Part shown: positions 54,287 to 64,000 of the stretch, piece after piece
How positions within the stretch are numbered: the stretch's first letter is position 1
How the letters are laid out: every line of letters starts with the position of its first letter
Source of the DNA: Tigriopus japonicus
Lineage: Eukaryota; Arthropoda; Copepoda; Harpacticoida; Harpacticidae
Direction of reading: 5' to 3'
Assembly (NCBI GenBank): GCA_010645155.1
Contig: JAAGOF010000100.1
Location: 212,421-276,420 of the forward strand
Length of the DNA: 64,000 bases
Program-made: the position numbers and the translations under genes
The notes under the pieces: generated by a model
Seen by the model: the letters and a program-made list of their open reading frames with translations, nothing else
The model's database searches: none
Told to the model about the DNA's origin: nothing

Positions 54287-55696
54287 TTATGACTGTTGTA
54301 CACGTTTAAGAGTAGATGCCAACAAGTAGCGGGAATAATTCTGATGAATGGGCAAAGCAGAAGCCAACACTATCTGGGTCAAGCTCCGGGTAAGCCGCTC
54401 AGATACGGGCCCATCAGATTGCCTTATTAACGTGCTAAACGCTTGCTTAAATAACGCCCCAGAAGCTTGCACCGAGGTCACGGGTTTCTCCAGAGGAAAT
54501 GGGAGTGTGAACGCACTGCCCATAACGATAATGTTTTCATGTTTGGGCACGCAGAACCTTGAATGAGAAGAAGTCAGGTCATTCGAAAAGTATATCATCA
54601 CACCATTGGTGTGATGTTGGTCTCCTTACCAGGTAGTCCCACTAAACGCCTTATATTTCCAGGTTAAAAGAATTTGCTCATCCGTTATTTGAGTGACAGT
54701 CCACAATCGATAAAACCTGCTTCCGCGTTTCAAAGGCTGTCCGTCAAATTGGGGGTCCCCACCTCCCACAAGCCATTTCAGTACATGGCGCTCAAGGTTT
54801 TGAAAGACCGGACAGGTGAAAAAAGCTTCCACCACCTTTGACGGACTTAAGGCTTTAGTTGAACCTAAGAATACAATGGAATACTTAATTTAACCCAAAC
54901 GTACACGTTTAATAGCTTAGCGAATCTGAGCACTATGTTGATGTTTTAAATTAAGTAGCAGTGACGGGCCACAGCGATGAAACGGATGAAACCCCGGGAA
55001 ATAAAAACTTAAAAACTTTGAAAGTATTTTTTCTAATTCAAATACCTCGCACTTTCTCCCCTCCCCCCCTCCCCCACGTCATCTGAGTGATCGCCGACTC
55101 GCACTCGGCGGTGTACGATTCAAAGACACATGGAACACGAGTGCAACTCGGTCTTTGCTCCTGGACCTTCATTTCTTCCTTTAAAAAGTGATTGCCCTGA
55201 ATTTTCGTTCAAATGATTTGGGGGATGGGAGAAAGAGCGAGACATTTAAATGAGAAATAAATCTCGTTTCCGTTATACGCATCCAAAGATTTGCGCCAAA
55301 ACCTCTGCCCGCCTCTGTTGTCTACCCAAAGTAAGCCAGGTGTTAATGGCAGAAGAACGTCATTGATCTGATGTTACTGAAAACCCTGAAAACCATAATT
55401 CCCATCGCTAGCTTCTGATCCAGTGAATTCCAATGTTTCTTGCCTTGCTTGAATTCAGGGCTGGTGGAGGTGACATGAACTTGGCCCTCACCTGTGTTTT
55501 TGAGCAAAAGTAGAGCCCGGTCAGTCACATCGACCTTGTACGCATCCCAATAGGTGTGTCGTTGGGCCGAGGCTCGTGGCGCTAATAGTGCGTCAGGCGG
55601 CACATGAATAGGACGGCAAATGGAGCGGACCCGCCAAAGAGAACGCCCACCCGCCACCAAGGCCACAGTCATGACAACCGTGCGGAACAAACCCAT
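54287..55696 (-). CDS. Uncharacterised 236-residue protein, possibly DUF2867-like
   Basis: Exons (minus): 55696..55492, 54864..54630 and 54557..54287, with consensus sites (AACACAG|GTGAGG, TCTTAG|GT, CTACCTG|GTAAGG, TTCAAG|GTT) and matching phases 1 and 2. The N-terminus MGLFRTVVMTVALVAGGRSL is basic with a hydrophobic stretch and no acidic residue, so a membrane anchor or mitochondrial presequence is possible. The core has YWDAYKVDV, SKVVEAFFTCPVFQNLERHV, RFYRLWTVTQITDEQILLTW and a helical end HQNYSRYLLASTLKRV. The order, a D-A-Y opening, a W/F-x-V-x-x-x-x-D-x-I-LL strand and a terminal H-x-x-YSRxLL helix, recalls bacterial DUF2867 proteins, but I cannot confirm this. The function is unknown. 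It shares its last exon with the zinc-finger gene downstream. Confidence 0.75.
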
Positions 55697-57357
55697 ATCT
55701 AGTCGGGAAACAGAGCACCAACCATCACAACAAGATGACGAACCAAGCGCAACAAAAGGTCAAGGGCCGCTTGGATATCATCCCAAGGTAGGTAGGCTGG
55801 ATTGTCCTAGGGACCTAGACTTTTCAAAACTGACTCAGTGAAAGCCAAAATGTCTGATAGGTCTGCGACAAGCTACAAGCTGTGAGAATAATAGGACGTT
55901 TTGAAGTAAACCTCATCCATCTACCAATAGAACAACTCGTTTCTTGATAAGTAGGTTTTTAAAAAGAGTCATTTTGTTATGATTTTCTACATACTCTCCA
56001 GTGACATTGCTCGATCAAGGTGCATGGGTGGTTAAGCATGCATTTGATCTGATTTTGATTGATGTTGATTTTGAAATGCACTTTTAGAGTCTTAAAAACT
56101 TAACGCAATTTCTTATTTCATAACTCTATTTCAAAAAACGAGAGTCGAGGAATTGCTGTAAACTTAAAGTCAATGAAAGTAAAAGGCTATATTGATCAAG
56201 AGACTCAAAATAAATACACTAAGCAACGATGGTAAGTAACCTTCTTCACATACTAGCAGCAAAACAGATTTTTATTTTTTCCCCTTGACACCCTCAAAAT
56301 ATATTTGTTCCAAATGGGCGTCACTCGAAACACCCTCAACTAGCTCTGACAGAAATTGTTTCGATGCCATTGGAACCGCCTAACCACCCCGAGTCCAAAA
56401 ATGGTACTTGATAAGCCAATCGATGCCCGCCCGCATCCAGATATTGGTTGGACGTGGGCTTGCAACAATTGGATCTCAGCCAAGCCCGACATGGCTTGGG
56501 CCAAACTCATGAGCCAATAAATGAGCCAAAAAAATGAGCCAAACTCATCAGGTTCATTTAACCCTTGGAAAAAATAGATGGATCGGGGGGTAAAAAATAT
56601 CCGTGCCCACAGAGACCGGTGCTCTAATTCATTTATCTCCCGCACTGACACACCAACTTATGGGATGGGACTAGTCTCTAGATGGGACCAGTTGCAGAAA
56701 AACTTGACATTGGAACTCTGAATGAATCAGAATCGAGCTTTGATCAACAGACAGGGTCCCAGATTCAATGTCCAACCTTACCTAGGCCACGATCCTTCTG
56801 CGCGCAACTACCGAAATCCTCCAAGCGCTTGATTGTTCCTTTCAGTTCCGCAATATCACGAATAATAAACAGTTTCAACTAATGTTGCCAAAAAGAATAG
56901 ATGAAAAAGTGCCACTAGAAAAAAATCAAACGTACAAAGTTTAAAACTTCTTGATGTTCTTTGTTGGTCCAAGTTCTAGTTGGGTTTGAAAAATGATGAA
57001 AATGAATTCAATTCAATTATTTTTTATATTAATAGTAATTATATTCAATTGTAACAACAATTGGAATTTTACAATAAAATTTGTAAAACTGTAATTGAAA
57101 TTGTGTTATTCATATTTGAGATCAAAGTAATTGTAATTAATTACATTTTAACCAATGTAAGTGACATTTTTCAATTACAAATTACAATTACATTTTCAGC
57201 TTCATAAGAGGTTCTAGGCGTTCTAGGCTTAAGCAAGTCAAGTATGTTACAGGTTTCCAGTACTACCAAAAACAAACAAAGACAAACAAACGACAGCATA
57301 CCAAACAAATTGATATCACAAACAAAGAACAAACAAATTAGAAAAGAAGTCAACAGC
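55697..57357. other. Upstream flank of the DUF2867-like gene and repeat-rich intergenic sequence
   Basis: No gene supported. ORFs of up to 103 codons at 56340..56651 lack motifs. 57000..57200 is a fragment related to the TAATTAC-rich element at 29.8 kb (TAATTGTAATTAATTACATT), and 57260..57340 is rich in AAACAAAC. Confidence 0.4.
57000..57200. repeat. TAATTAC-family repeat fragment
   Basis: Contains GTAATTGTAATTAATTACAT and inverted CAATTACAAATTACAATTAC, the same words as in the array at 29850..30175. No complete ends recognised. Confidence 0.6.
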
Positions 57358-59476
57358 TCTTGTTTGTTTTGGTCTCCTCGAAAAAAACAGGGCTGCCAAA
57401 AATGACATCCCTTACGAGTTGAAAAAGGTCAAAAGAAAATCGTAGTACTGAAAAATTTTCGAAAGTCAATAGTAAGTATTCCATTTGCATGGAATATATC
57501 TCTTGAACTAATAAATCATTTCAATAGCAATAACTAATATGGCAAAAATAATCATTAGACACTTGCTTTTACAAATCTTGACAGCAACACTTTTTATTTG
57601 GGAATGGTACAAATTTTACGCCAAACAAACAAATATTCTGAAAACCCAATCAAATATATAAACAAACAAAGAAATGGGCGATTCGTTCGCATCAGTAGTT
57701 TCCGGCCACCTTTTCAATAGTTTCCATCATGGAAATTAATAAGTAGTGATTGGATTCATTCTGATTTCAATCTCATCAATCTTTTAGGATTGGCATAATT
57801 GCTATTGGTCCATTGCAAAATAATTGTGAAAAAAAATTGCTTGATCTTGATGGTGCCGATGATCTGAGGCTAGTTTTTTAGACGCAAAAGATCGATCTAA
57901 AGATTGTACTAAAGTACTCTAAGTCCAATCTTGAGATCGATCCTTGCGTCTAAAAAACTAGCCTCTGAAGTCTTCTAAAACTGGGTCATTTTTTGAGTGA
58001 CCCAAAGTCTGAGTCACTCAAAGTTTGCTCAGTGTCTGTGCAAATTTTCCAACACAATATTGCAACTGTAGGACCAAAAAATGGCAACTTTATTGGATAA
58101 AGTTTAAAACTACTACTCATGCCCTACTCATGAAAATACACTCTATTCAACTAAACACATCTCATCAACGACAGAACAAATATTACAATCATTGCTAATT
58201 AACATTAGGACTACTGATGGGACATTTCCAGCTTTTTGAGGCTTGATGCCAATTCCTGCCCGGCATCATCAAGTATTGGGCCGGCATCAAGCCTTTCAAG
58301 TAGAAAGGAATGTGAAGGGAAATCACAAGTGACTTTCACAAAGTCAAGCTCAAACGTGATTTGGAATTCAGATAGCAAAATACGAAATCAATCAGCTTGG
58401 AAACAACTTAACTTGGAAACACTTGGAAAATTTGAAATTATTTCATTAAGATTTTAAAGTCTTCAAGCGTGTGCTTTAGTTTGATATTTCCTTGTTCTTG
58501 GTCAATTTTGATTAACATTACTTGACTTCAAAATTTGTTCAAAAGTCACACTTTTTTACCAGGAAGGCAAATTAAATCATCATGGATATTTTAGTGTGAC
58601 CTGACACCTCTTTCATGCAGGCTATTTTCATTTGAAGCGTCTTTTGATCAATGAAACAGGTGTTGGCCAATAGGTTAAGGGTATATGTACAATTATGATG
58701 TGTTAAATACCCTAAAGAAGCAAATGACAATGAAACCAACCTTTTAAACAAATCCATGGAATATGGTCAACAAATGAAGCAAGTTTCATTATAGAGGTGC
58801 TCCTATGGTGGTTTCACACAAACCACAATCAAGTGGTTTTTAGCACAAATGTACTAAATTATTAGACCATCCACATGATTGATTGACTATTTCATTCATT
58901 TTAGACACCGAATTGTAATGTTAGTGTGCGCTATCCATTGTCCAAAGTCATTAAAAACAACCAATGTCTATGTAAGTTATATCTATCATGTAGACCTGAA
59001 AAAGCATCTAAGGATTGAGGCTGGCATCAAGCCTTTTGATTCCAGATTTTTTCTGATGCCGTCTCAAGCTCCTTGAGATCAAGGTGGTATCAGTCTCATC
59101 AGTAATTAAGACTGTAAGAGGCAGTTATTGCATCTACTGATGCAAACAAATTGGTCATTTCTTTGTTTGTTTGTAAATTTGTTTGTTTTTTGGAATATTT
59201 GTTTGTTTGGGGTAAATTTGTACCATTCCCAAATAAAAAATGTGTTGCCGTCATGATTTGTGGTGACTTGTAAACAGAAGTATCTAAGGATCATTTTTGC
59301 CACAATTCTGTGTGCTCGTGAAAGAATTGCTTGCTTTGAAAGATATATTTCATACAACTGGAGTTCTTGGTTTAACTGATGGTTTTCAAGACCTTAACTT
59401 ACTTTTGACCACTTTTCCTTGTCTAAGGGGCGTCACTTTTGGCAGCCCTGATTTGCTAGGAGAACAAAACAAGAAC
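57358..59476. mobile_element. 2.1-kb element with about 320-bp terminal inverted repeats
   Basis: The left arm (57358..57675) and right arm (59153..59476) are imperfect reverse complements along their whole length. Shared words include CAGGGCTGCCAAAA, GGTCAAAAG, GGCAAAAAT, TTATTTGGGAATGGTACAAA, CCAAACAAACAAATATTC and CAAACAAAGAAATG. The 1.5-kb interior has no transposase-like ORF; it carries a nested 96-bp MITE and repeated GGCATCAAGCCTTT words near 58285 and 59025. Long arms suggest a Mutator-like or foldback element. No target duplication was identified, and the arms differ by perhaps a fifth of positions, so it is old. Confidence 0.72.
57868..57963. mobile_element. Small hairpin MITE, 96 bp, nested in the 2.1-kb element
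   Basis: Near-perfect palindrome: the first 31 bp (GGCTAGTTTTTTAGACGCAA onward to GATCGATCT) are matched by the reverse complement at the right end. TCTGA on both sides (57863..57867 and 57964..57968) could be a 5-bp target duplication. Confidence 0.7.
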
Positions 59477-59595
59477 AAATTTTCTTGCGCGTTTTGATCT
59501 CAAACATCTGGAGGCACTGCTATTATTGTCCCAGAGAGTTTCAGAGTAGAGATGCTGGAGCAGGCTGGTCATGGAATTGTTCAATCCCTCTAAAA

Positions 59596-59942
59596 TAGGG
59601 CAATTGAAGTGTGGCTTTTTTGTGCCTTTTCATGGAGCGAGAGTGTCGACATTTGGCACGGCTAGCTCTCACTGTGCATGCACTTGAAAAGAGACAAAAT
59701 TCAGCATTTCTCAAGCAAATGTGCCAAACTTGTAATATTATTTCCTATTTGATGTAGCTAAACTATCATAACATTGCTAGAACAAGTCAATGTAACATAT
59801 TTTGCACAATTTCTTGAATTATGCCAAGTTTTGTCTCTTTGCAAGTGCATGAACAGTGCGAGTTGGTCGTCACACTTGTCGACGCTCTCGCTCCATGAAA
59901 AGGCACAACAACGCCACACTTCAATTGCCCTATAGTTCAATG
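59596..59942. mobile_element. Foldback element of about 347 bp
   Basis: Arms of about 120 bp: TAGGGCAATTGAAGTGTGGC, TGTGCCTTTTCATGGAGCGA and AAAGAGACAAAA on the left are found as reverse complements on the right. The centre is AT-rich, with no ORF of note. GTTCAAT lies near both ends but not at identical distances, so the target duplication is uncertain. Confidence 0.72.
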
Positions 59943-61053
59943 TTGTGTTGTGATTATAGGGGGAGCTGCTTGCTACGGTCGAGAGTAAGCAAAATACACT
60001 TCTTAGAGGGAGCCACCTGAAATCCGAGTCAAAAAACAAAAACAAGTCACTTTAAAAGGAACTCTGTGTTCCAATCTGCGTGCGTTCAAGCAAGCATTCT
60101 TTGATCGAGATTTTCGAAAATGTCAAAAAGAAGAAAGATTTAGCTCAAGAAAGTAGCATGCATGAACAATTTCCATGTCGTGGAAGTTTCTCCAAAAAGT
60201 TTGTAAGACTGATTTGAATGCGTTTATTTTATTTTATTTGACACTAATCAAATAAGTAAAATCTATCAAATGAAGGCACAGCCGTCACCCTCTCAAGTGA
60301 TCAAAATTACTGATGTGTAGTGATGTGACTTGGGCAAGTAATGAGTCATCACAGACACCCCAAGCACAAGTTGTTGACAAGCATTACTTGGGCAATACAC
60401 CAATACACTTGGCAAGCTCAAGGAACATTGGAAGATGCAGTTGCCGGCAGTTGCTCTTAGAAGATTTCAGATGCTTGCAGTGTGACTTAGAAGAAAAGAA
60501 TGTCAAGTTGCATTTTCAATGATCTTTTGACCTTAATAATTTAGCAATAAACAGTGGAAGTGAAACAAAAAATATTTTGATTTGGATAGCATTTGCAAAA
60601 CCATGTTTTTTCTTTAGTTTCCGTTCTAAGCCACACATGAATACACTTTTCGGGCCAATCAAGAATGAGATTTTACAGTCACACTTGGGAACAAGCTCGG
60701 TCACTCAGAGTTGCCAGAGAAAAAATATAAGATGCCAACTCTTTTTTTTTGAAATATTCTCAAAAGCTTTTGCATTTCTCGATACAAAAGCTTTGAATTG
60801 TGTATTTTCATCTAAAAATCCATCCTAACAAGGGCATGGGCCCTATTTCGCTGAAACTTTCTGGTTAATTGAAATTCTGATGCCGAAGGTTTAGTCTTCA
60901 ATCCTGGCAAATTTGGCAAGCCTGTAAGGTGGGAAAAATACTTGTACAGGCACCCAAGTAGACCCAAGTTTCGGCAAGTCCAAGGTACTGTACCGGACCG
61001 CTTGCCAAAGCTCTTGTTTGCCTCCAATCACTACTGATGTGTTTTGAGTTGGA
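59943..61053. other. Intergenic sequence, nothing recognised
   Basis: Short ORFs on both strands without motifs. No RNA gene or organised repeat seen. Confidence 0.4.
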
Positions 61054-61300
61054 TTTTTGGCAGAGTTTTGCCATTTTGGTTTTTAGGCTCAAAAAGCTGA
61101 CCACAACTACTCTTTTCAACTAACAATAGACCTTATCTACCATAAAATATGGTAGCACTACAAACTCGAAATCCATTATTTTTGGCAGAGTTTTGCCATT
61201 ATGGTTTTGATGGTCAAAAGTCTGACCACAACTAAACTTTTCAACAAGTAATAGACCTTCTCGACCACAAAATAAGGCAGCACTGAAAACTTGAAATCCA
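61054..61300. repeat. Tandem duplication, unit about 125 bp
   Basis: Two adjacent copies starting TTTTTGGCAGAGTTTTGCCA at 61054 and 61179. They share CTGACCACAACTA, CTTTTCAAC, AATAGACCTT and GAAATCCA in the same order. They differ by scattered substitutions, so the duplication is not recent. Confidence 0.85.
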
Positions 61301-62072
61301 CGGAACTCGAAATCGAACTCGTTAGTAAGAGAATGTGAACTAAATATATCGGTGTAACAATTTCCCCCATAAGTGGAGACAAACAAAAGGGAGGTAAAAG
61401 CTCAAAGTCAATCACATATTGGTCACATATTGACAATCATTTTACAATTGTCATCTTAAGTATGCAAAAGTAAATTATCCTAACCAGAACATTAGCTTTA
61501 AGTAAAGTCACTTGACGTAACTGTCTTTAGTGATTTATACGCACTTATTTCTTCACTAGGTTTAACAAACCACCCCACCCAGCACTTGCTTATCTTCTCA
61601 TTTTGGCTACCCTACTGTTCCTCTGCACTTCGGCCTAGCTGACCAGCACAGATATGAGGATAAAAGGGCTAGATTTCACTAGATTTGGAATTGTTCACAA
61701 CCTCTTAGAGCTCGAAATCGAGTGTTGCCAAATTGGTCCCTGTTTAGGTCTTTTCAAAACGTTCAATACAACCTGCCCTTTTTAACAAGGACAAACTTCC
61801 GAGTCAAAACTGGCAACACTCCTGGTTCGAAACACATCACTAATCAAAATGACACCTCCCGGGATAAACAAGTCATAATTTAAAGCTGAATGACTAATTT
61901 CATTGTGGGCAGCACGGGATTCATCATCAGCGATTAGTTGAAACTTGTCCAAACAAACGTGTTCATAGAAGGCAAAAAGCAATGAAAAACAAGGTTTTTG
62001 GCTATGTGGCCGCTTGTCTAAGCTTTGCTTCTCCCAAATTAAACTAAGGTGCTGAATGGATATGATAATTCA
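61301..62072. other. Intergenic sequence, nothing recognised
   Basis: Short ORFs on both strands only. No motif, RNA gene or organised repeat identified. Confidence 0.4.
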
Positions 62073-62359
62073 ATGGATGAGTGCAGTCGGACGAATTCAG
62101 CTGGGGATTCTGGGGCCAAAAAAAATTCAGCATTTCTCAAGCCAGAGAGCCAGGCCAGAGTTGAGCCTATCCCTCCAACAAACTTAATTAAAATTCTCGA
62201 CCCCAATTCCCATTTTTCGTTTTGACAATCAATTGAAACAAGATGTTTTCCCTCACGTATCAAACTTAAGTTATGAAATGCCCGAGTCTAGTTCTTGCCC
62301 ATCCCCAGGCAATTTGGCCCCAGAATCCCCAGCTGAATTCGTCCGACTGCACTCATCCA
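62073..62359. mobile_element. Inverted-repeat element of about 287 bp
   Basis: Termini TGGATGAGTGCAGTCGGACG (left) and its reverse complement (right), with matching arms of about 47 bp through GAATTCAGCTGGGGATTCTG and GGGGCCAAA. No ORF. The word AATTCAGCATTTCTCAAG just inside the left arm also occurs in the foldback element near 59690. No target duplication found. Confidence 0.75.
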
Positions 62360-63030
62360 ATAGATGCAAGCCTAAATTTACACCATTACAGGATTTGGCA
62401 TTGAAAATCTGTCTCATACGCTTTTATTTATACTATGATCTTCCCCTTGTTTGGGCAAGTATTTAACGATATGGAAGTGATTACTGTATCATATTACAGA
62501 CCTGGTGCCGTTAGCAGTCTAAGCTTGCCCAAAAATGTCTCCGTTTTCTAGGGTCAAATTTTAGAAAAATGTTGCATTTAAGAGCAATGGCATGGTTAAT
62601 GTATGTTGAGAAGTATTGCAAAGTAATTTAAAAACAAATGGAGAAATTTGGAGCTCTTCAATTTAACAAATTGTTTGTTTTTAGATTTAGTTGCCCCAGG
62701 AACCAATCTCTTCTGGCCATCTTATTCTTCATTGTTGGGCGTTCCTGATTCAAAAGTGGGGAAGAACCCTTTCATTTTATGTAGCGAAATTTTAGACAAA
62801 CGTAACAAAATTTTCGTATCTAGATTAAAATCAGATAGCGATTTTAAAAATTAATTGACTTCAAGTTGTGCAGATGAGACAGGAACTGTTGCCTACATCT
62901 TCGCTTGAGCTACCTCGCACGCTCATCAGTAGGGACGGGCAGAAAGTGTAAATAATCTTACCCTTTTAGTTACCAAAAGTTGCAAAAAAATATGCCCAAA
63001 AGCGCAAAACAAAGTGCAGAAAAATGTTGA
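62360..63030. other. Intergenic sequence, nothing recognised
   Basis: One 68-codon plus-strand ORF (62648..62854) without motifs. Nothing else. Confidence 0.4.
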
Positions 63031-63191
63031 AAGTGCAAATAAATGTCAAAAAAGAGCAAATAAATGTCAAAAAAAGAGCAAATAAATGTCAAAAAGAGCA
63101 AAAAAAGTGTCAAAAAGAGCAAATAGGTGTCAGAAAAGAGCAAAGAAATGTCAAAAAAGAGCAAATAAATGTCAAAAAAGAGAGCAAATAA
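63031..63191. repeat. Minisatellite, unit about 20 bp
   Basis: About eight units of the form GAGCAAATAAATGTCAAAAA, varying by one to three bases in length and by substitutions. The minus-strand ORF across it is an artificial LLFFDIY-type repeat peptide. Confidence 0.9.
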
Positions 63192-64000
63192 CTTGCACTT
63201 GGACTTAAAACGTCATTCATGGAGTACCCACGGCTCTTAATTGAGCAGGAGAAGTCATTTACAAGTTCTAAAGACATTTGAGACTAGTTTGAGGTGAAGA
63301 GACAATGCCGCACAAGTAATAGAGTTCTATTAATTAGGTCACTAGCAAAAAGGATGTAAAGTCATGAAAAATACTCTAGTCAACAATCTTCTGAATTTTT
63401 CATTCCTAAGGTGGTCTCGTGGATTTATGTACCTAATTATTGTCAAAATATATTTAGCAATTGTTTTATATGGCTTTACATCACTCAGTTTTCATCCTTC
63501 AAGTTGTTCAAAAATAGACATTGAAAATTGAACAGAAAAATACCCACGTGTGCCTAACAATTGCATCAAAGAAAATAGTCATAAATGTGTTTTATGCATG
63601 TTTTTAGTAACATTACTTCAATATTTGGCCCATGGCCTAATTACCAGAACTCAATTTCAAATGTGGCATTCATTGTCTCTTCACATGCATATTGTTTGTA
63701 GATCCTTCCATTACCATAACTTTAGGTTTCCTATATGTTGGTTGCATGCAATGAGATTCTTTTGTCTAATCTTTACTTTAGTAGTTACTTTACTTTACTT
63801 TAGTAGTAAACAGGATGTTATAGTTAAAGCCAAGATGGTGAATAAAGTGTGAGGTTTGCGTGTGAAATGCACATATTTCTTCAAGGTGCTAGGTATGGTT
63901 GACTGCAAATGCAAGCTTTTTCGACTAGTTCAAAATTTGATCTTGAAACTAAAAATTCTTTCAAAAGCCACTACATTTTCTTAACAATTTGTCAATTTTG
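63192..64000. other. Intergenic sequence to the right edge, no gene recognised
   Basis: AT-rich; one 100-codon ORF at 63550..63852 is hydrophobic and without motifs. No support for a gene. Confidence 0.4.

Noticed and set aside
56340..56651. 103-codon minus-strand ORF upstream of the DUF2867-like gene
   Set aside because: Contains short direct repeats (GAGCCAAT-type) and no motif. No splice or start evidence.
63031..63191. CRISPR-like regularly spaced repeat
   Set aside because: Units are contiguous and about 20 bp with no unique spacers, in a eukaryotic genome. It is a minisatellite.

Overview
The window is animal nuclear DNA. Its genes are split by GT-AG introns (60 to 82 bp in three cases, 21.5 kb in one), there is a TATA-box promoter and an AATAAA signal, and it is littered with inverted-repeat transposons. 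A chitin-binding R&R cuticle protein makes it an arthropod. The gene mix and compact introns suggest a crustacean, perhaps a copepod, but that species-level guess is inference only.

Left part (1 to about 26 kb): the 5' half of a Fasciclin-2/NCAM-type adhesion molecule on the minus strand. A signal-peptide exon (25463..25535) is separated by a 21.5-kb first intron from three exons encoding Ig1 and the start of Ig2 (3719..3920, 2352..2497, 2123..2257). All four join in phase. The rest of the gene lies beyond the left edge. The long intron holds microsatellites and one 1.1-kb long-inverted-repeat element, but no nested gene that I can support. A CG-rich stretch upstream of the signal exon is a plausible promoter region.

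Middle (27 to 36 kb): a repeat island with two copies of a tRNA-derived SINE, two related hairpin MITEs, the tail of a LINE reverse transcriptase ORF, a 1-kb element with a 37-bp TAATTAC-rich tandem array, a 609-bp hAT-like element, and a 448-bp foldback element with a perfect 9-bp target duplication.

From 37.4 to 40.8 kb, a complete plus-strand M13 (neprilysin/ECE family) metallopeptidase of 771 residues occupies three exons. Its second intron contains a 339-bp hAT-type MITE with an exact 8-bp target duplication; a decayed relative sits at 45.7 kb. The stretch 41 to 51.6 kb is otherwise AT-rich with no convincing gene.

From 51.6 to 55.7 kb there is a compact three-gene cluster: a proline-rich R&R cuticle protein (+), then convergently a six-finger C2H2 protein with a BTB-like N-terminus (-), and directly upstream of it on the same strand a 236-residue protein that I tentatively compare with DUF2867. 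The stop codon of the latter and the ATG of the zinc-finger gene are 12 nt apart, in the same frame and the same exon, which suggests a bicistronic arrangement. The cuticle gene's polyadenylation signal lies 18 bp short of the zinc-finger gene's stop codon.

The right end (56 to 64 kb) has no supported gene. It holds a 2.1-kb element with about 320-bp inverted arms, smaller hairpin elements, a 125-bp tandem duplication and a minisatellite.
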